This document shows, one piece after another, positions 55,729 to 63,625 of a DNA stretch of 64,000 nt (positions are counted from its first letter, which is position 1; each line of letters begins with the position of its first letter). The notes under the pieces are model-generated. The model was not told the origin of the DNA. It did no database searches and saw only the letters and a list, made by a program, of their open reading frames with translations. The DNA is from Photobacterium jeanii (GTDB lineage Bacteria > Pseudomonadota > Gammaproteobacteria > Enterobacterales > Vibrionaceae). The stretch spans positions 310,001-374,000 of the forward strand of contig NZ_LVHF01000029.1 of NCBI RefSeq assembly GCF_001650345.1. The letters run 5' to 3'. A program made the translations under genes and the position numbers.

Positions 55729-57282
55729 ATGTCTATTTCGCGACGTAGCTTACTTAAAGGCATGGCAGCCACCAGTGCTGTTGCGGCAACAGCAGGATGT
55801 GCAACATCGCCTTCCTCGTTAGCATCGAGTGAAGGGCTGGCAACGCCGAAAAAGAAACCCAATCTGCTGATCGTCTTTCCCGACGAAATGCGCGCTCACG
55901 CTCTGGGCTTTATGAAGCAAGACCCATCGAGCACACCTCATTTAAACCGTTTTGCGAAACAAAGTGTGGTGCTTCGCCAAGCAGTCTCTAATTTTCCACT
56001 TTGTACCCCTTTTCGCGGCATGTTGATGACAGGGCAATACCCGTATCGCAACGGTATCCAAGGCAATAGCCATACTGCGATGCCTGGTAAATTCGGCGGG
56101 AAAGACTTTGGTATTGAGCTGAAAAAACAGACCACGACTTGGTCTGATATCTTGAAAGATCAAGGTTACAGCATGGGTTATATCGGCAAATGGCACCTTG
56201 ATACGCCTGAAGCGCCTTTCGTGCCGAGTTATAACAACCCAATGGAAGGACGTTATTGGAATGATTGGACAGCGCCAGATCGACGCCATGGTTTTGATTT
56301 CTGGTATTCATACGGTACTTACGATAAACACCTCACCCCAATGTACTGGACCAATGAAACACCGCGTGATCAACCTATTCGCGTTAATCAGTGGAGCCCT
56401 GAACATGAGGCCGATATTGCGATTAAGTACCTTCGAAACGAAAACGGTGCTTACCGTGATAACGACAAACCTTTCACGTTAGTGGTGTCGATGAACCCAC
56501 CGCACTCTCCTTACGATCAAGTACCACAAAAGTATCTCGATCGCCTCAAAGGACAAACATCAAAAAGCTTAAATACCCGCCCAAATGTGCAGTGGGATAA
56601 AGAATACCTTGAGGGGTACGGACCTGAGTTCTTTAAAGAATACATGGCCATGGTAAATGGCGTTGATGAACAGTTTGGTCGTATTGTCGATGAACTGGAT
56701 CGTCTTGGTCTCGAAGAAGAGACCTTAGTTGTGTTCTTCTCTGATCACGGTTGCTGCCTTGGTTCACACGGAAAACCAACCAAAAACAATCACTACGATG
56801 AATCCATGCGGATCCCTATGATGTTCCGCTGGCCTGGAAAACTGGCTCCGCGCCAAGACGATCTTCTCTTCTCGGCCCCTGATATTTACCCAACCTTGTT
56901 TGGCTTAATGGGTATGCCTGAGCTGATCCCAGATACCGTAGAAGGCACCAACTTCGCCAATACCTTGCAAGGGCTTGAAGGCGATACCAAGCCAACATCC
57001 CAGTTCTACACCTTTATGCCTTACGGCGGGCAATCTTATGGTCGTCGCGGCGTAAGAACCGATCGTTACACCTTGATGATGGATCGCAAGATAGGCAAAC
57101 CGCTCACCGTGGTACTGCACGACAACCAACAAGATCCTTATCAAATGCAAAACATCGCCGAGCAAAACGAAAGCCTAGTTCGTCAATTAGTAGAAGAGGA
57201 ATTGATGCCTTGGCTTGAGCATACCGGTGATCCTTGGCGCCCGACAGAAGTGCCAGCCAATACAGCGAATGCTTACACCTAA
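55729..57282 (+). CDS. Tat-exported S1 sulfatase (Cys type), possible lipoprotein
   Basis: 517 aa. The N-terminus SISRRSLLKGMAATSAVAATAGC has a twin-arginine motif (Arg5, Arg6) and a lipobox-like TAGC. The maturation site is NFPLCTPFRGMLMTGQYP with Cys92 (CxPxR). Other active-site parts: LLIVFPDEMRAH (the DD pair reads DE), MGYIGKWHLDTP, VSMNPPHSPYD and VVFFSDHGCCLGSHGKPTKN. Formylglycine is formed in the cytoplasm, so Tat export of the folded enzyme is sensible. It is 48 bp ahead of kdgM. Sulfate position unknown. Confidence 0.9.
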   Translation: MSISRRSLLKGMAATSAVAATAGCATSPSSLASSEGLATPKKKPNLLIVFPDEMRAHALGFMKQDPSSTPHLNRFAKQSVVLRQAVSNFPLCTPFRGMLMTGQYPYRNGIQGNSHTAMPGKFGGKDFGIELKKQTTTWSDILKDQGYSMGYIGKWHLDTPEAPFVPSYNNPMEGRYWNDWTAPDRRHGFDFWYSYGTYDKHLTPMYWTNETPRDQPIRVNQWSPEHEADIAIKYLRNENGAYRDNDKPFTLVVSMNPPHSPYDQVPQKYLDRLKGQTSKSLNTRPNVQWDKEYLEGYGPEFFKEYMAMVNGVDEQFGRIVDELDRLGLEEETLVVFFSDHGCCLGSHGKPTKNNHYDESMRIPMMFRWPGKLAPRQDDLLFSAPDIYPTLFGLMGMPELIPDTVEGTNFANTLQGLEGDTKPTSQFYTFMPYGGQSYGRRGVRTDRYTLMMDRKIGKPLTVVLHDNQQDPYQMQNIAEQNESLVRQLVEEELMPWLEHTGDPWRPTEVPANTANAYT

Positions 57283-57330
57283 TTTACCCATCACAACTAG
57301 ATCCAATACCAACTTAAAAATAAGGTTATT

Positions 57331-58053
57331 ATGAACACAACAACCAAAATTATGCTTGCCTCTTTATTAGCAGCATCATCAGCACAAGCCTTTGCCAACG
57401 ACTATAAAACCACGGTTGAATACCGCCACCAATATCTAGATGGTTCAGAAAAACACGCTGACCGCTTTAAAGCATTCCTAGATACAGGTAAAAACATTGG
57501 TTTTGAATTAGATGCCCGTTACTCCAACAAAGAGGGTGCGTTTGATTACATGACAATGAATGGCTCTGAGTTTTCTGCGTTTTACTACAAAAAACTCAAC
57601 AAAAACATTGTCGGTCTAGCTGGCGCTTCACTGGATTTCACCTCGGCTGGTCTTGTATACGTGCCTTATGTACGCTTGAACTACGCGTTTGATAATGGCT
57701 TCCGTGTCCAAGGCCGTTATAAGTGGAAATTCTGGGACTACGGTCAACAAGGTACTGACGGCAATAGCTACCATTCGAAAATCCAACAGTTCGATACATG
57801 GCTAGGCTATAAAACAGGTGATTGGGATTTCCAATACGAATTCCAATTCTGGAAAGAAATGGCCAGCAACGCGCAGCCACTATTTGATAACGGTTCAACC
57901 GACTACCTTCACAACGTGCGCGTTATGTACTCAATCAAAACAACCGATGGTGAAAACTGGCGCCCATTCGTTGAAGTCGGTCAAGTAAAACAAAGCCGCA
58001 CCACGGATGAACGTCAACTACGCTACCGTGTAGGTATTAAGTACACTTGGTAA
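57331..58053 (+). CDS. KdgM-family outer-membrane oligosaccharide porin
   Basis: 240 aa, signal peptide ending AQAFA. A small beta-barrel of alternating strands: KTTVEYRHQYLDGSEKHADRFKAFL, NIGFELDARYSNKEG, YVPYVRLNYAFDNGFRVQGRYKWKFW and a final RQLRYRVGIKYTW ending with an aromatic residue. KdgM porins pass acidic oligosaccharides such as oligogalacturonates; here unsaturated glycosaminoglycan oligomers are the likely cargo. It is cotranscribed with sulfatase 2 and ends at a strong terminator. Confidence 0.9.
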   Translation: MNTTTKIMLASLLAASSAQAFANDYKTTVEYRHQYLDGSEKHADRFKAFLDTGKNIGFELDARYSNKEGAFDYMTMNGSEFSAFYYKKLNKNIVGLAGASLDFTSAGLVYVPYVRLNYAFDNGFRVQGRYKWKFWDYGQQGTDGNSYHSKIQQFDTWLGYKTGDWDFQYEFQFWKEMASNAQPLFDNGSTDYLHNVRVMYSIKTTDGENWRPFVEVGQVKQSRTTDERQLRYRVGIKYTW

Positions 58054-58077
58054 TCAGTCTGCAATAACACAATAAGC

Positions 58078-58103
58078 AAAAGCCTCCATCAGGAGGCTTT
58101 TTT
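58078..58103 (+). terminator. Terminator after kdgM
   Basis: AAAAGCCTCC-ATCA-GGAGGCTTTT followed by more T, 24 bp after the stop codon. It also lies just past the convergent dsbA-like gene. Confidence 0.92.
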
Positions 58104-58116
58104 CTTTTTCAAATAG

Positions 58117-58872
58117 CTAAAATGCTGAGCTCTTATCTGCCAACAACTTCTCAATCATTGGTGATAACTGCTCGTAAGGAATGTAACCCGGAATTAATTG
58201 ATCACCAATTAAGATTGCTGGTGTACCACGCACCCCGAGATCATTAAATAACTGGTAATTTCGTTGTGCCATTTGGGTTGAGACTGCGTCTTCTGCCACA
58301 TATTGCTCTACATGATTGGCTTTCGCCACCGTCATAATTGAACGCGCATCATGCAAACCCGGTTTACTAATGAGCATTTTATTCACCGCATCAAACTTAT
58401 CACGCTGCCCTTTCCATACATTGAGGGCAAAGGTAGTCGAGTTGGTAGTCAATGACATTTCTTTCAACGGCACCAAAATATTGATCACTTTGATCTCCTC
58501 TGGGTGCTCCTTCGCGATTCGATGCACAACGGGATCTAGCTTCTTACACCACGGACAACTAAAGTCAGTTAATACAACAATCGTCAGTTTGGGATCACTA
58601 GCTCCAAACCACGGCAGATCAGGGTTGTTGTATATGTAATCATGATTATCACTTAACACCTTTTGAAACTGCTTTTCCTGTGTAAAGTAAGCATGCAAAT
58701 TATCATATAGCGGATCGATAACACTTGGGTTGTCCTGAAGCATCTGATTGATCTCATCTATCTTTTGTTGCTGAGTCTTAGCAAAAGATAAAGGCGAAAA
58801 AGCGAAAGCCAGCGCTACCATTAAGGACAGAGTTACACGGCTATTAACTTTGGTTTTAATTGAGGTTTTCAT
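58117..58872 (-). CDS. Periplasmic DsbA/DsbG-like thiol-disulfide protein
   Basis: 251 aa from the ATG at 58872. Signal peptide up to PLSFA, then an N-terminal helical segment (QKIDEINQMLQDNPSVIDPLYDNLHAYFTQEKQF) as in ScsC/BdbD-like proteins, and a thioredoxin fold with FSCPWCKKLDP and cis-Pro GTPAILIG. It oxidises or isomerises disulfides in exported proteins. Its link to the neighbouring loci is unknown; several lyases and sulfatases here contain cysteines. Confidence 0.88.
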   Translation of the reverse strand: MKTSIKTKVNSRVTLSLMVALAFAFSPLSFAKTQQQKIDEINQMLQDNPSVIDPLYDNLHAYFTQEKQFQKVLSDNHDYIYNNPDLPWFGASDPKLTIVVLTDFSCPWCKKLDPVVHRIAKEHPEEIKVINILVPLKEMSLTTNSTTFALNVWKGQRDKFDAVNKMLISKPGLHDARSIMTVAKANHVEQYVAEDAVSTQMAQRNYQLFNDLGVRGTPAILIGDQLIPGYIPYEQLSPMIEKLLADKSSAF

Positions 58873-59150
58873 CTTATTTTTCCTATGCGCTCGCACACTA
58901 AATCGAGTTGCGAGCTAATGTCTTATACCAACCCAAATAACCAGCTAACGCTGATTTACTGTATTGGCATTACTCATCCCCCTCTTTCGTGAACACATCA
59001 TAATGACGAAGAGCTAATGCCGATTAAGCATCGCTCTCAACGTAGTCAATAGAACACAGTCGTCAACAGAACCACGTCACTCACAAAGTAGAGGTGATAT
59101 TCGATATCAGGCATACGCCTTAAAGTTGTCTTAGGCCAAAGGCTAAGGCG

Positions 59151-59576
59151 TTATTCCCGAAAGACACACAAGGTAAGATGAAGCCGCCTTCCCTGTTGGA
59201 GAATAGGCTCTGTAAATATAGGAAGAGAATGAAATGCGGAGCGAAGCCCTATAACTAAGATCAACGCAACCAACAACGTCAGCAAAGCATATTGGGCAAC
59301 TTGCAGTTGCTCGAACGTAATCAAGTGTTCAGATAGATCGCACTTGGTGCTCAAACCTTTACTATCATGCTGTGCAGCGGCGGTATCAATAGCGTGATGG
59401 TTTACACTGACATAACCAACTGAAGTGACCTTTTGTACCGATTCAGTGTGACTTAGCGATTGAGTACATCCACTGAGTAATCCCATGTTATTCGCTAAAC
59501 ACACACCAATAACCCACCACACTAACAAGAGTGTCAGGTTGGTAAATTGTGTTTGTTTTCGCTGAGCGATATACAT
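59151..59576 (-). CDS. Unknown membrane protein
   Basis: 141 aa from the ATG at 59576. Two hydrophobic segments, about 12-32 (TNLTLLLVWWVIGVCLANNMG) and 90-112 (QYALLTLLVALILVIGL), enclose a polar loop with two Cys and four His (NHHAIDTAAAQHDSKG). The C-terminus ends in RRLHLTLCVFRE. I do not recognise a family. The His/Cys-rich periplasmic loop might bind a metal. It stands alone between the dsbA-like gene and the microcompartment operon. Confidence 0.55.
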   Translation of the reverse strand: MYIAQRKQTQFTNLTLLLVWWVIGVCLANNMGLLSGCTQSLSHTESVQKVTSVGYVSVNHHAIDTAAAQHDSKGLSTKCDLSEHLITFEQLQVAQYALLTLLVALILVIGLRSAFHSLPIFTEPILQQGRRLHLTLCVFRE

Positions 59577-59682
59577 GAAATCGAGTGTCAATGTTGGTAC
59601 GAAGTAGGTTATGACTGATCAGCGCTTGGTTAGTTCCCTAAACAGTACAATTAAACATTCTAAATCGACAAAATACAGACAC

Positions 59683-59707
59683 AAAAAAGCCGACCCAAGG
59701 TCGGCTT
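59683..59707 (-). terminator. Terminator of the microcompartment operon
   Basis: AAGCCGACC-CAA-GGTCGGCTT followed on the minus strand by six T. It is 29 bp after the last SMR gene. Confidence 0.88.
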
Positions 59708-59735
59708 ACTCTGTATTAACCATTCAATGGAACAG

Positions 59736-60065
59736 TTACATTTGCGAGAACATGTTCATTATCACACCACCAGTGATAATTAGGCCCATCGCAAGCACGG
59801 CTGGGAAATCAGGTTTTTGCTTGTAAAGCACCATAGAGAAAATGGTCACACCGATGATACCGAAACCACACCATAGTGAGTACGCGATACCCACAGGGAT
59901 GTAGCCCATCGCTTTCGTTAGCGCAAAGTAACAAGTACTGTAAGCCGCAATCACCAAAACAGAAGGACCTAATTTACGGAAGTTATTGGTCTTCTTAATG
60001 AAAGAGGTGCCTGTGATTTCTGAACAAATTGACAGAGCCAACCATAATACGCCTGCATTTAACAT
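59736..60065 (-). CDS. SMR-family transporter, subunit 2
   Basis: 109 aa, four membrane helices. The key glutamate is in LALSICSEITGTSFIKK; the third helix has MGYIPVGIAYSLWCGFGIIGVTIF, and it ends GGVIMNMFSQM. It overlaps the preceding SMR gene by 7 bp, so the two probably form a heterodimer like EbrAB or MdtIJ. Substrates of SMR pumps are quaternary amines and other cations, so export of methylamines or related products of choline breakdown is possible. Confidence 0.88.
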   Translation of the reverse strand: MLNAGVLWLALSICSEITGTSFIKKTNNFRKLGPSVLVIAAYSTCYFALTKAMGYIPVGIAYSLWCGFGIIGVTIFSMVLYKQKPDFPAVLAMGLIITGGVIMNMFSQM

Positions 60066-60469
60066 TGTGCTTCTCCATCTTTTTGTACTACTGGTGCGGT
60101 TTCAGTTTCTTCACTTTCTTCTTCACCCATTTTCGAGAACAGGTTCATAATGATGATGCCACTGGCAATAATGGTCATCCCGATCATTGCTGCCATATCA
60201 GGGTGCTGACCGTAGAACACCATACCTAAGGTTGATACCAACAAGATGCCAGTACCCGACCACGTTGCGTAAGCAAGACCAACAGGAAGGTATTTCACTG
60301 CTTGAGACAGTGAGTAGTAACACACCACGTATAGCAGCACGATCACGGCTAGTAACGCAGTTTTAGTAAAGCCCACACTGGTATCAAACATTTTGAGGGT
60401 TGAGGTCGCTGATGTTTCAGACGCAATAACTAGCGCCATCCACAACCATTTTTTTACTGATTCAGACAT
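60059..60469 (-). CDS. SMR-family transporter, subunit 1
   Basis: 136 aa, four helices and a polar C-terminal tail (EEESEETETAPVVQKDGEAQ). The essential glutamate is in MALVIASETSATSTLKMFD; VKYLPVGLAYATWSGTGILLV is the usual third-helix motif. A strong ribosome site AGGAGGCATAAA leads it. SMR pairs occur in some choline-utilising microcompartment loci. Confidence 0.88.
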   Translation of the reverse strand: MSESVKKWLWMALVIASETSATSTLKMFDTSVGFTKTALLAVIVLLYVVCYYSLSQAVKYLPVGLAYATWSGTGILLVSTLGMVFYGQHPDMAAMIGMTIIASGIIIMNLFSKMGEEESEETETAPVVQKDGEAQC

Positions 60470-60521
60470 TTTATGCCTCCTAACTTATTTAAATTTTTGT
60501 CTAACGATTGGATAAAAATAA

Positions 60522-61268
60522 TCACTGAATTTGTTGTTGTTCTTTTAAATATTCCGCCGCGAGATCGGTTAAGTTATCTCGCAACGTGAATGCATTTACT
60601 CCCTTGCTCATCACCTCGTTCAAGGTGATATATCCTGATGTTGATGATTCTGGTGCTAATGGTTCTGATACTGCTGTATTTGACGAGAGTGGCGCAGGTT
60701 CTGCCTGTTTGGCCTCGGCTTGTCCCAACATTGCAGCTTTGATTTCAGCGAATGAGCCTGTCACAGCCCCTAACTGCGTTAGTGTTGCTAGCTGTGATGT
60801 GGCGCGCTCACACATGGTTTGATTGCTGGCGAGCCCCAATAGCTGGTTCAATTCACTGGTTAAATCACACTGATAATTCAGCGCATAGGTTGGTAAACCT
60901 TTCATTAACGCATACTGAAATACCTGCCCTGCGGGGGTCAGGTGTAAGCCATTACTGACTTCCGCCAAGGTAGCGACATCCAAAAATGGAAACAGCACCT
61001 GTTGATATTGATCCAGCCAAGTTACGGGCTTGCTTGCGTCCCATTGCACTTGAGTACCTAAATGCTGCACCGCAGCAAACTCATTTGGTGTGTCGGGTAG
61101 CGTCAAGATATGCCATTGGATACCTTGCCAAGTACCCAGTTGCGATGCGATTTCTTGGCGATACCCATTCGCAGCCGTCAGTACCAGTAAGGTTGGCTTT
61201 GCCATCTGTGCCAGCACCTTCTCAACTAGTGCTTTGATGGTGTTGTCATTGAAGTCTTGTGCATCCAT
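60522..61268 (-). CDS. Microcompartment-associated flavoprotein-like protein
   Basis: 248 aa from the ATG at 61268 (GGAG six nt before). Residues about 20-175 resemble the flavoprotein (PF02441-like) proteins of glycyl-radical microcompartment loci: PTLLVLTAANGYRQEIASQLG, then VLFPFLDVATLAEVSNGLH and ALMKGLPTYALNY. A Ser/Ala/Pro-rich linker (about 195-215) joins a C-terminal amphipathic helix, NEVMSKGVNAFTLRDNLTDLAAEYLKEQ, that looks like an encapsulation peptide. The reaction is unknown to me. It starts just after pduL. Confidence 0.65.
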   Translation of the reverse strand: MDAQDFNDNTIKALVEKVLAQMAKPTLLVLTAANGYRQEIASQLGTWQGIQWHILTLPDTPNEFAAVQHLGTQVQWDASKPVTWLDQYQQVLFPFLDVATLAEVSNGLHLTPAGQVFQYALMKGLPTYALNYQCDLTSELNQLLGLASNQTMCERATSQLATLTQLGAVTGSFAEIKAAMLGQAEAKQAEPAPLSSNTAVSEPLAPESSTSGYITLNEVMSKGVNAFTLRDNLTDLAAEYLKEQQQIQ

Positions 61269-61279
61269 GGTCAACTCCA

Positions 61280-61933
61280 TCACTCAACAATATAAACCGC
61301 TTCACCGTTGCGAATACCTGCTGCATTGGCTTCGTCAGTATCGATATGAAATTCAAGCGCATAGCGACTATCAACTCGCACTACCACTTGCTCGAACACC
61401 AAACCACATTGCTGACCCGCACTAACACGCACCTTCTGGCCATTCTCCACCCCAAGCATCTGCGCATCTTGCGGTGTCATGTGAATATGGCGCTGGGCGC
61501 AAATCACTTTCGATTGCAGATTGGCGTGCCCTGCGGTGCCAACCAATAACGCATCGGCGGATTGGTACAAGTCTCCCGACTCACGCACTGGCGCTTTAAT
61601 CCCCAAGGCGTAGCAATCGGCTTTCGATACTTCGAGCTGAGTTTCTGGTCTTGCTGGGCCCAATACGCGTACCTTGTTGATACTGCCTTTCGGCCCCACC
61701 ACCATCACGCATTCTTTCGCCGCGAACTGCCCCGGTTGGCGCAACTCTTTTAATGGCGTAAGTTGATAGCCTTGACCAAATAGCGCTTCGATATCCGCCT
61801 GTGATAAGTGCACATGGCGGTTAGACACCCCTGTTGGGATCCCCATTGCCGCACTGTGAGTTTCAAATCGCGATACGTTTTGACTCGCAGGAAGGCGTTG
61901 TTGGATCTGATCCATTAATGCTGCATTGATCAT
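61280..61933 (-). CDS. pduL: Microcompartment phosphotransacylase PduL
   Basis: 217 aa. Two PduL domains with zinc-binding GVSNRHVHLSQADI and CAQRHIHMTPQDAQMLGV; TAGHANLQSKVI is also characteristic. The first 20 residues (INAALMDQIQQRLPASQN) look like an amphipathic encapsulation helix. It converts acyl-CoA (acetyl-CoA if the substrate is choline) to acyl phosphate inside the shell. The start overlaps the shell-protein stop by 4 bp. Confidence 0.93.
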   Translation of the reverse strand: MINAALMDQIQQRLPASQNVSRFETHSAAMGIPTGVSNRHVHLSQADIEALFGQGYQLTPLKELRQPGQFAAKECVMVVGPKGSINKVRVLGPARPETQLEVSKADCYALGIKAPVRESGDLYQSADALLVGTAGHANLQSKVICAQRHIHMTPQDAQMLGVENGQKVRVSAGQQCGLVFEQVVVRVDSRYALEFHIDTDEANAAGIRNGEAVYIVE

Positions 61934-62541
61934 TTCTTACTTCCTTGCGACTTACCGCTAGTTCGCTTACGACGTGAAGTCGCAGACTTACGGGTAGATG
62001 CTTTATCTGCCGATACTTCTGTTGGTTCTTGTGTTGCTGAAGTATCAGCAGACGCCGCAGTTTGTTGCTCCATTGCTGGTGGAACAGTCTGCTCTGATGG
62101 TTGCTCGCCTTGCGGCTCAGAGGTTGTGTTCGCCGCAATTGTTGTTGTATTCCCTTCCTTCGCAATCACGGATTCAGGGGTTACCTCTTCTTCTGTCGAA
62201 GTCTGTTGCTCGCTAGGGGTTTCTTGCACGGGTTGCGACTGAAGTGCTTTGCTCTCTACTTGTACCAGCGGACCATGCGCTAACATCGCAAGCACGCTGC
62301 TATCAGGACGAGCCATCACTAACGACATGCACTCTGTCACCTGATCACGAATCGCATCCAAACCACATTCCACAGCGGCGTTTACCGCACTGATTTCACC
62401 TTCGAAATAAACCGAAACTAAACCAGAACCCGCTTTTCGGTAACCGGTTAGGTGCACCCCTGCCGCTTTACACGCTGCATCGGCGGCGTGAATAGCACTG
62501 GTTAAACCTACGGTTTCGATCACCCCAAGACTTATCGTCAT
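61930..62541 (-). CDS. BMC-H shell protein with long C-terminal tail
   Basis: 203 aa; canonical BMC-H proteins have about 90-100. Residues 1-95 are the BMC domain: SLGVIETVGLTSAIHAADAACKAAGV, TGYRKAGSGLVSVYFEGEISAVNAAVECG. Residues 96-203 are a low-complexity tail rich in Glu, Gln, Ser and Thr, ending in a basic stretch RKSATSRRKRTSGKSQGSKK. The tail could bind cargo, nucleic acid or the cytoskeletal positioning system; this is inference. It follows the activase by 9 bp. Confidence 0.9.
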   Translation of the reverse strand: MTISLGVIETVGLTSAIHAADAACKAAGVHLTGYRKAGSGLVSVYFEGEISAVNAAVECGLDAIRDQVTECMSLVMARPDSSVLAMLAHGPLVQVESKALQSQPVQETPSEQQTSTEEEVTPESVIAKEGNTTTIAANTTSEPQGEQPSEQTVPPAMEQQTAASADTSATQEPTEVSADKASTRKSATSRRKRTSGKSQGSKK

Positions 62542-62550
62542 AATTGCTCC

Positions 62551-63525
62551 TTAATGTCGAACTAAGCGAATGTCGAAATCGAACTGGGTAAAGAAATCAC
62601 TCAGTTTCGTCAGTTCTTCTTCGCTATATCCAAGGTCTTGTTTGATGGGATAGATCATGTCGAGCTTGTCGTATTTGGTCTTACCAAACTGGTGGTAAGG
62701 CAAAACATCGATGCGTTGGATATTACCGTTGCCACGTTTCGCAAGATCCATCACGTATTCAAATGCACCGGTGATCGAATCATAAGAATCGTTATAACCA
62801 CGGATCAGCGGCATGCGGATCACGATATTGGCACCGAGCTCAACCAAGCGTTCAAGGTTACGTTTCACCCCTTCGTTACCAATTCCGAATAAATCTCGGT
62901 GTTGATTGGTATCGATTTGCTTGATGTCGAATAGGAACAAGTCGACGCACTTAGCTAACTTTTCGTAGTTCTCAATTCGCGTTGTACCTTGGGTTTCGAT
63001 CGCGGTATTGATCATCTGCTTTTTGCATTCAGTTAGCAGCGCCGCCGCAAAATCGGTTTGCATGCTTAACTCACCGCCACCCAGGGTCACACCACCACCT
63101 GAAGACATGTAGAAATCATAATCTTGCATAATGATTTCCATCAGCTCCGCCACAGTGACGTCTTTACCCATCACATCGAGCGCGTCGCCCATGCACACTT
63201 CTTCACATTTGCGACAGCCAATACAATCCACGGTACGATCCACTTTATGAACGCGATTACCGTTGGCATCAGTGGACATCAGGTGCACGCCCGCCGGACA
63301 AACCTCAGCACATTTGCCGCATTGCACACACTTATCGTGGCTTACCATCACTTGGAACTTACTGCTTAGCCCTTCAGGGTTGGCACACCAGTCACAACGC
63401 AAATTACAGCCTTTGAAAAAGATCAGCGTGCGGATCCCATCACCGTCATAAATGGAGTATTTTTGAATATTAAAAATACGTCCCTTTAGTTCTGTTTCAT
63501 TACTCACTTGTGCTATCCCAGTCAT
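62551..63525 (-). CDS. cutD: Glycyl-radical enzyme activase (CutD-like)
   Basis: 324 aa from the ATG at 63525, after GAGGAGAATAACA. Radical SAM motif FFKGCNLRCDWCANPEG, then a ferredoxin-like insert with two [4Fe-4S] sites (CVQCGKCAEVCPAG and CIGCRKCEEVCMGDALDV). SSGGGVTLGGGELSMQ and ETQGTTRIENYEKL are activase motifs. It installs the glycyl radical in the enzyme encoded upstream. Homologues serve CutC or related diol/aminoalkyl lyases. Confidence 0.92.
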   Translation of the reverse strand: MTGIAQVSNETELKGRIFNIQKYSIYDGDGIRTLIFFKGCNLRCDWCANPEGLSSKFQVMVSHDKCVQCGKCAEVCPAGVHLMSTDANGNRVHKVDRTVDCIGCRKCEEVCMGDALDVMGKDVTVAELMEIIMQDYDFYMSSGGGVTLGGGELSMQTDFAAALLTECKKQMINTAIETQGTTRIENYEKLAKCVDLFLFDIKQIDTNQHRDLFGIGNEGVKRNLERLVELGANIVIRMPLIRGYNDSYDSITGAFEYVMDLAKRGNGNIQRIDVLPYHQFGKTKYDKLDMIYPIKQDLGYSEEELTKLSDFFTQFDFDIRLVRH

Positions 63526-63595
63526 TGTTATTCTCCTCACTTCGCCTGTGCGCTTGCCTGTGCTCACGAGATCAGGCTTGGTGTTGGTTTGTAAT

Positions 63596-63618
63596 TAAGG
63601 GGGCTTTATGCCCCCTTA
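63596..63618 (-). terminator. Hairpin between the lyase and activase genes
   Basis: TAAGGGGGC-TTTAT-GCCCCCTTA, eight bp after the lyase stop. No T run follows, so it may lower rather than end transcription into cutD. Confidence 0.55.
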
Positions 63619-63625
63619 GGCTGGG

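Noticed and set aside
55518-55862. A 114-codon minus-strand frame over the start of sulfatase 2
   Set aside because: It is a shadow of the well-supported Tat signal region and control region, with no recognisable protein features.
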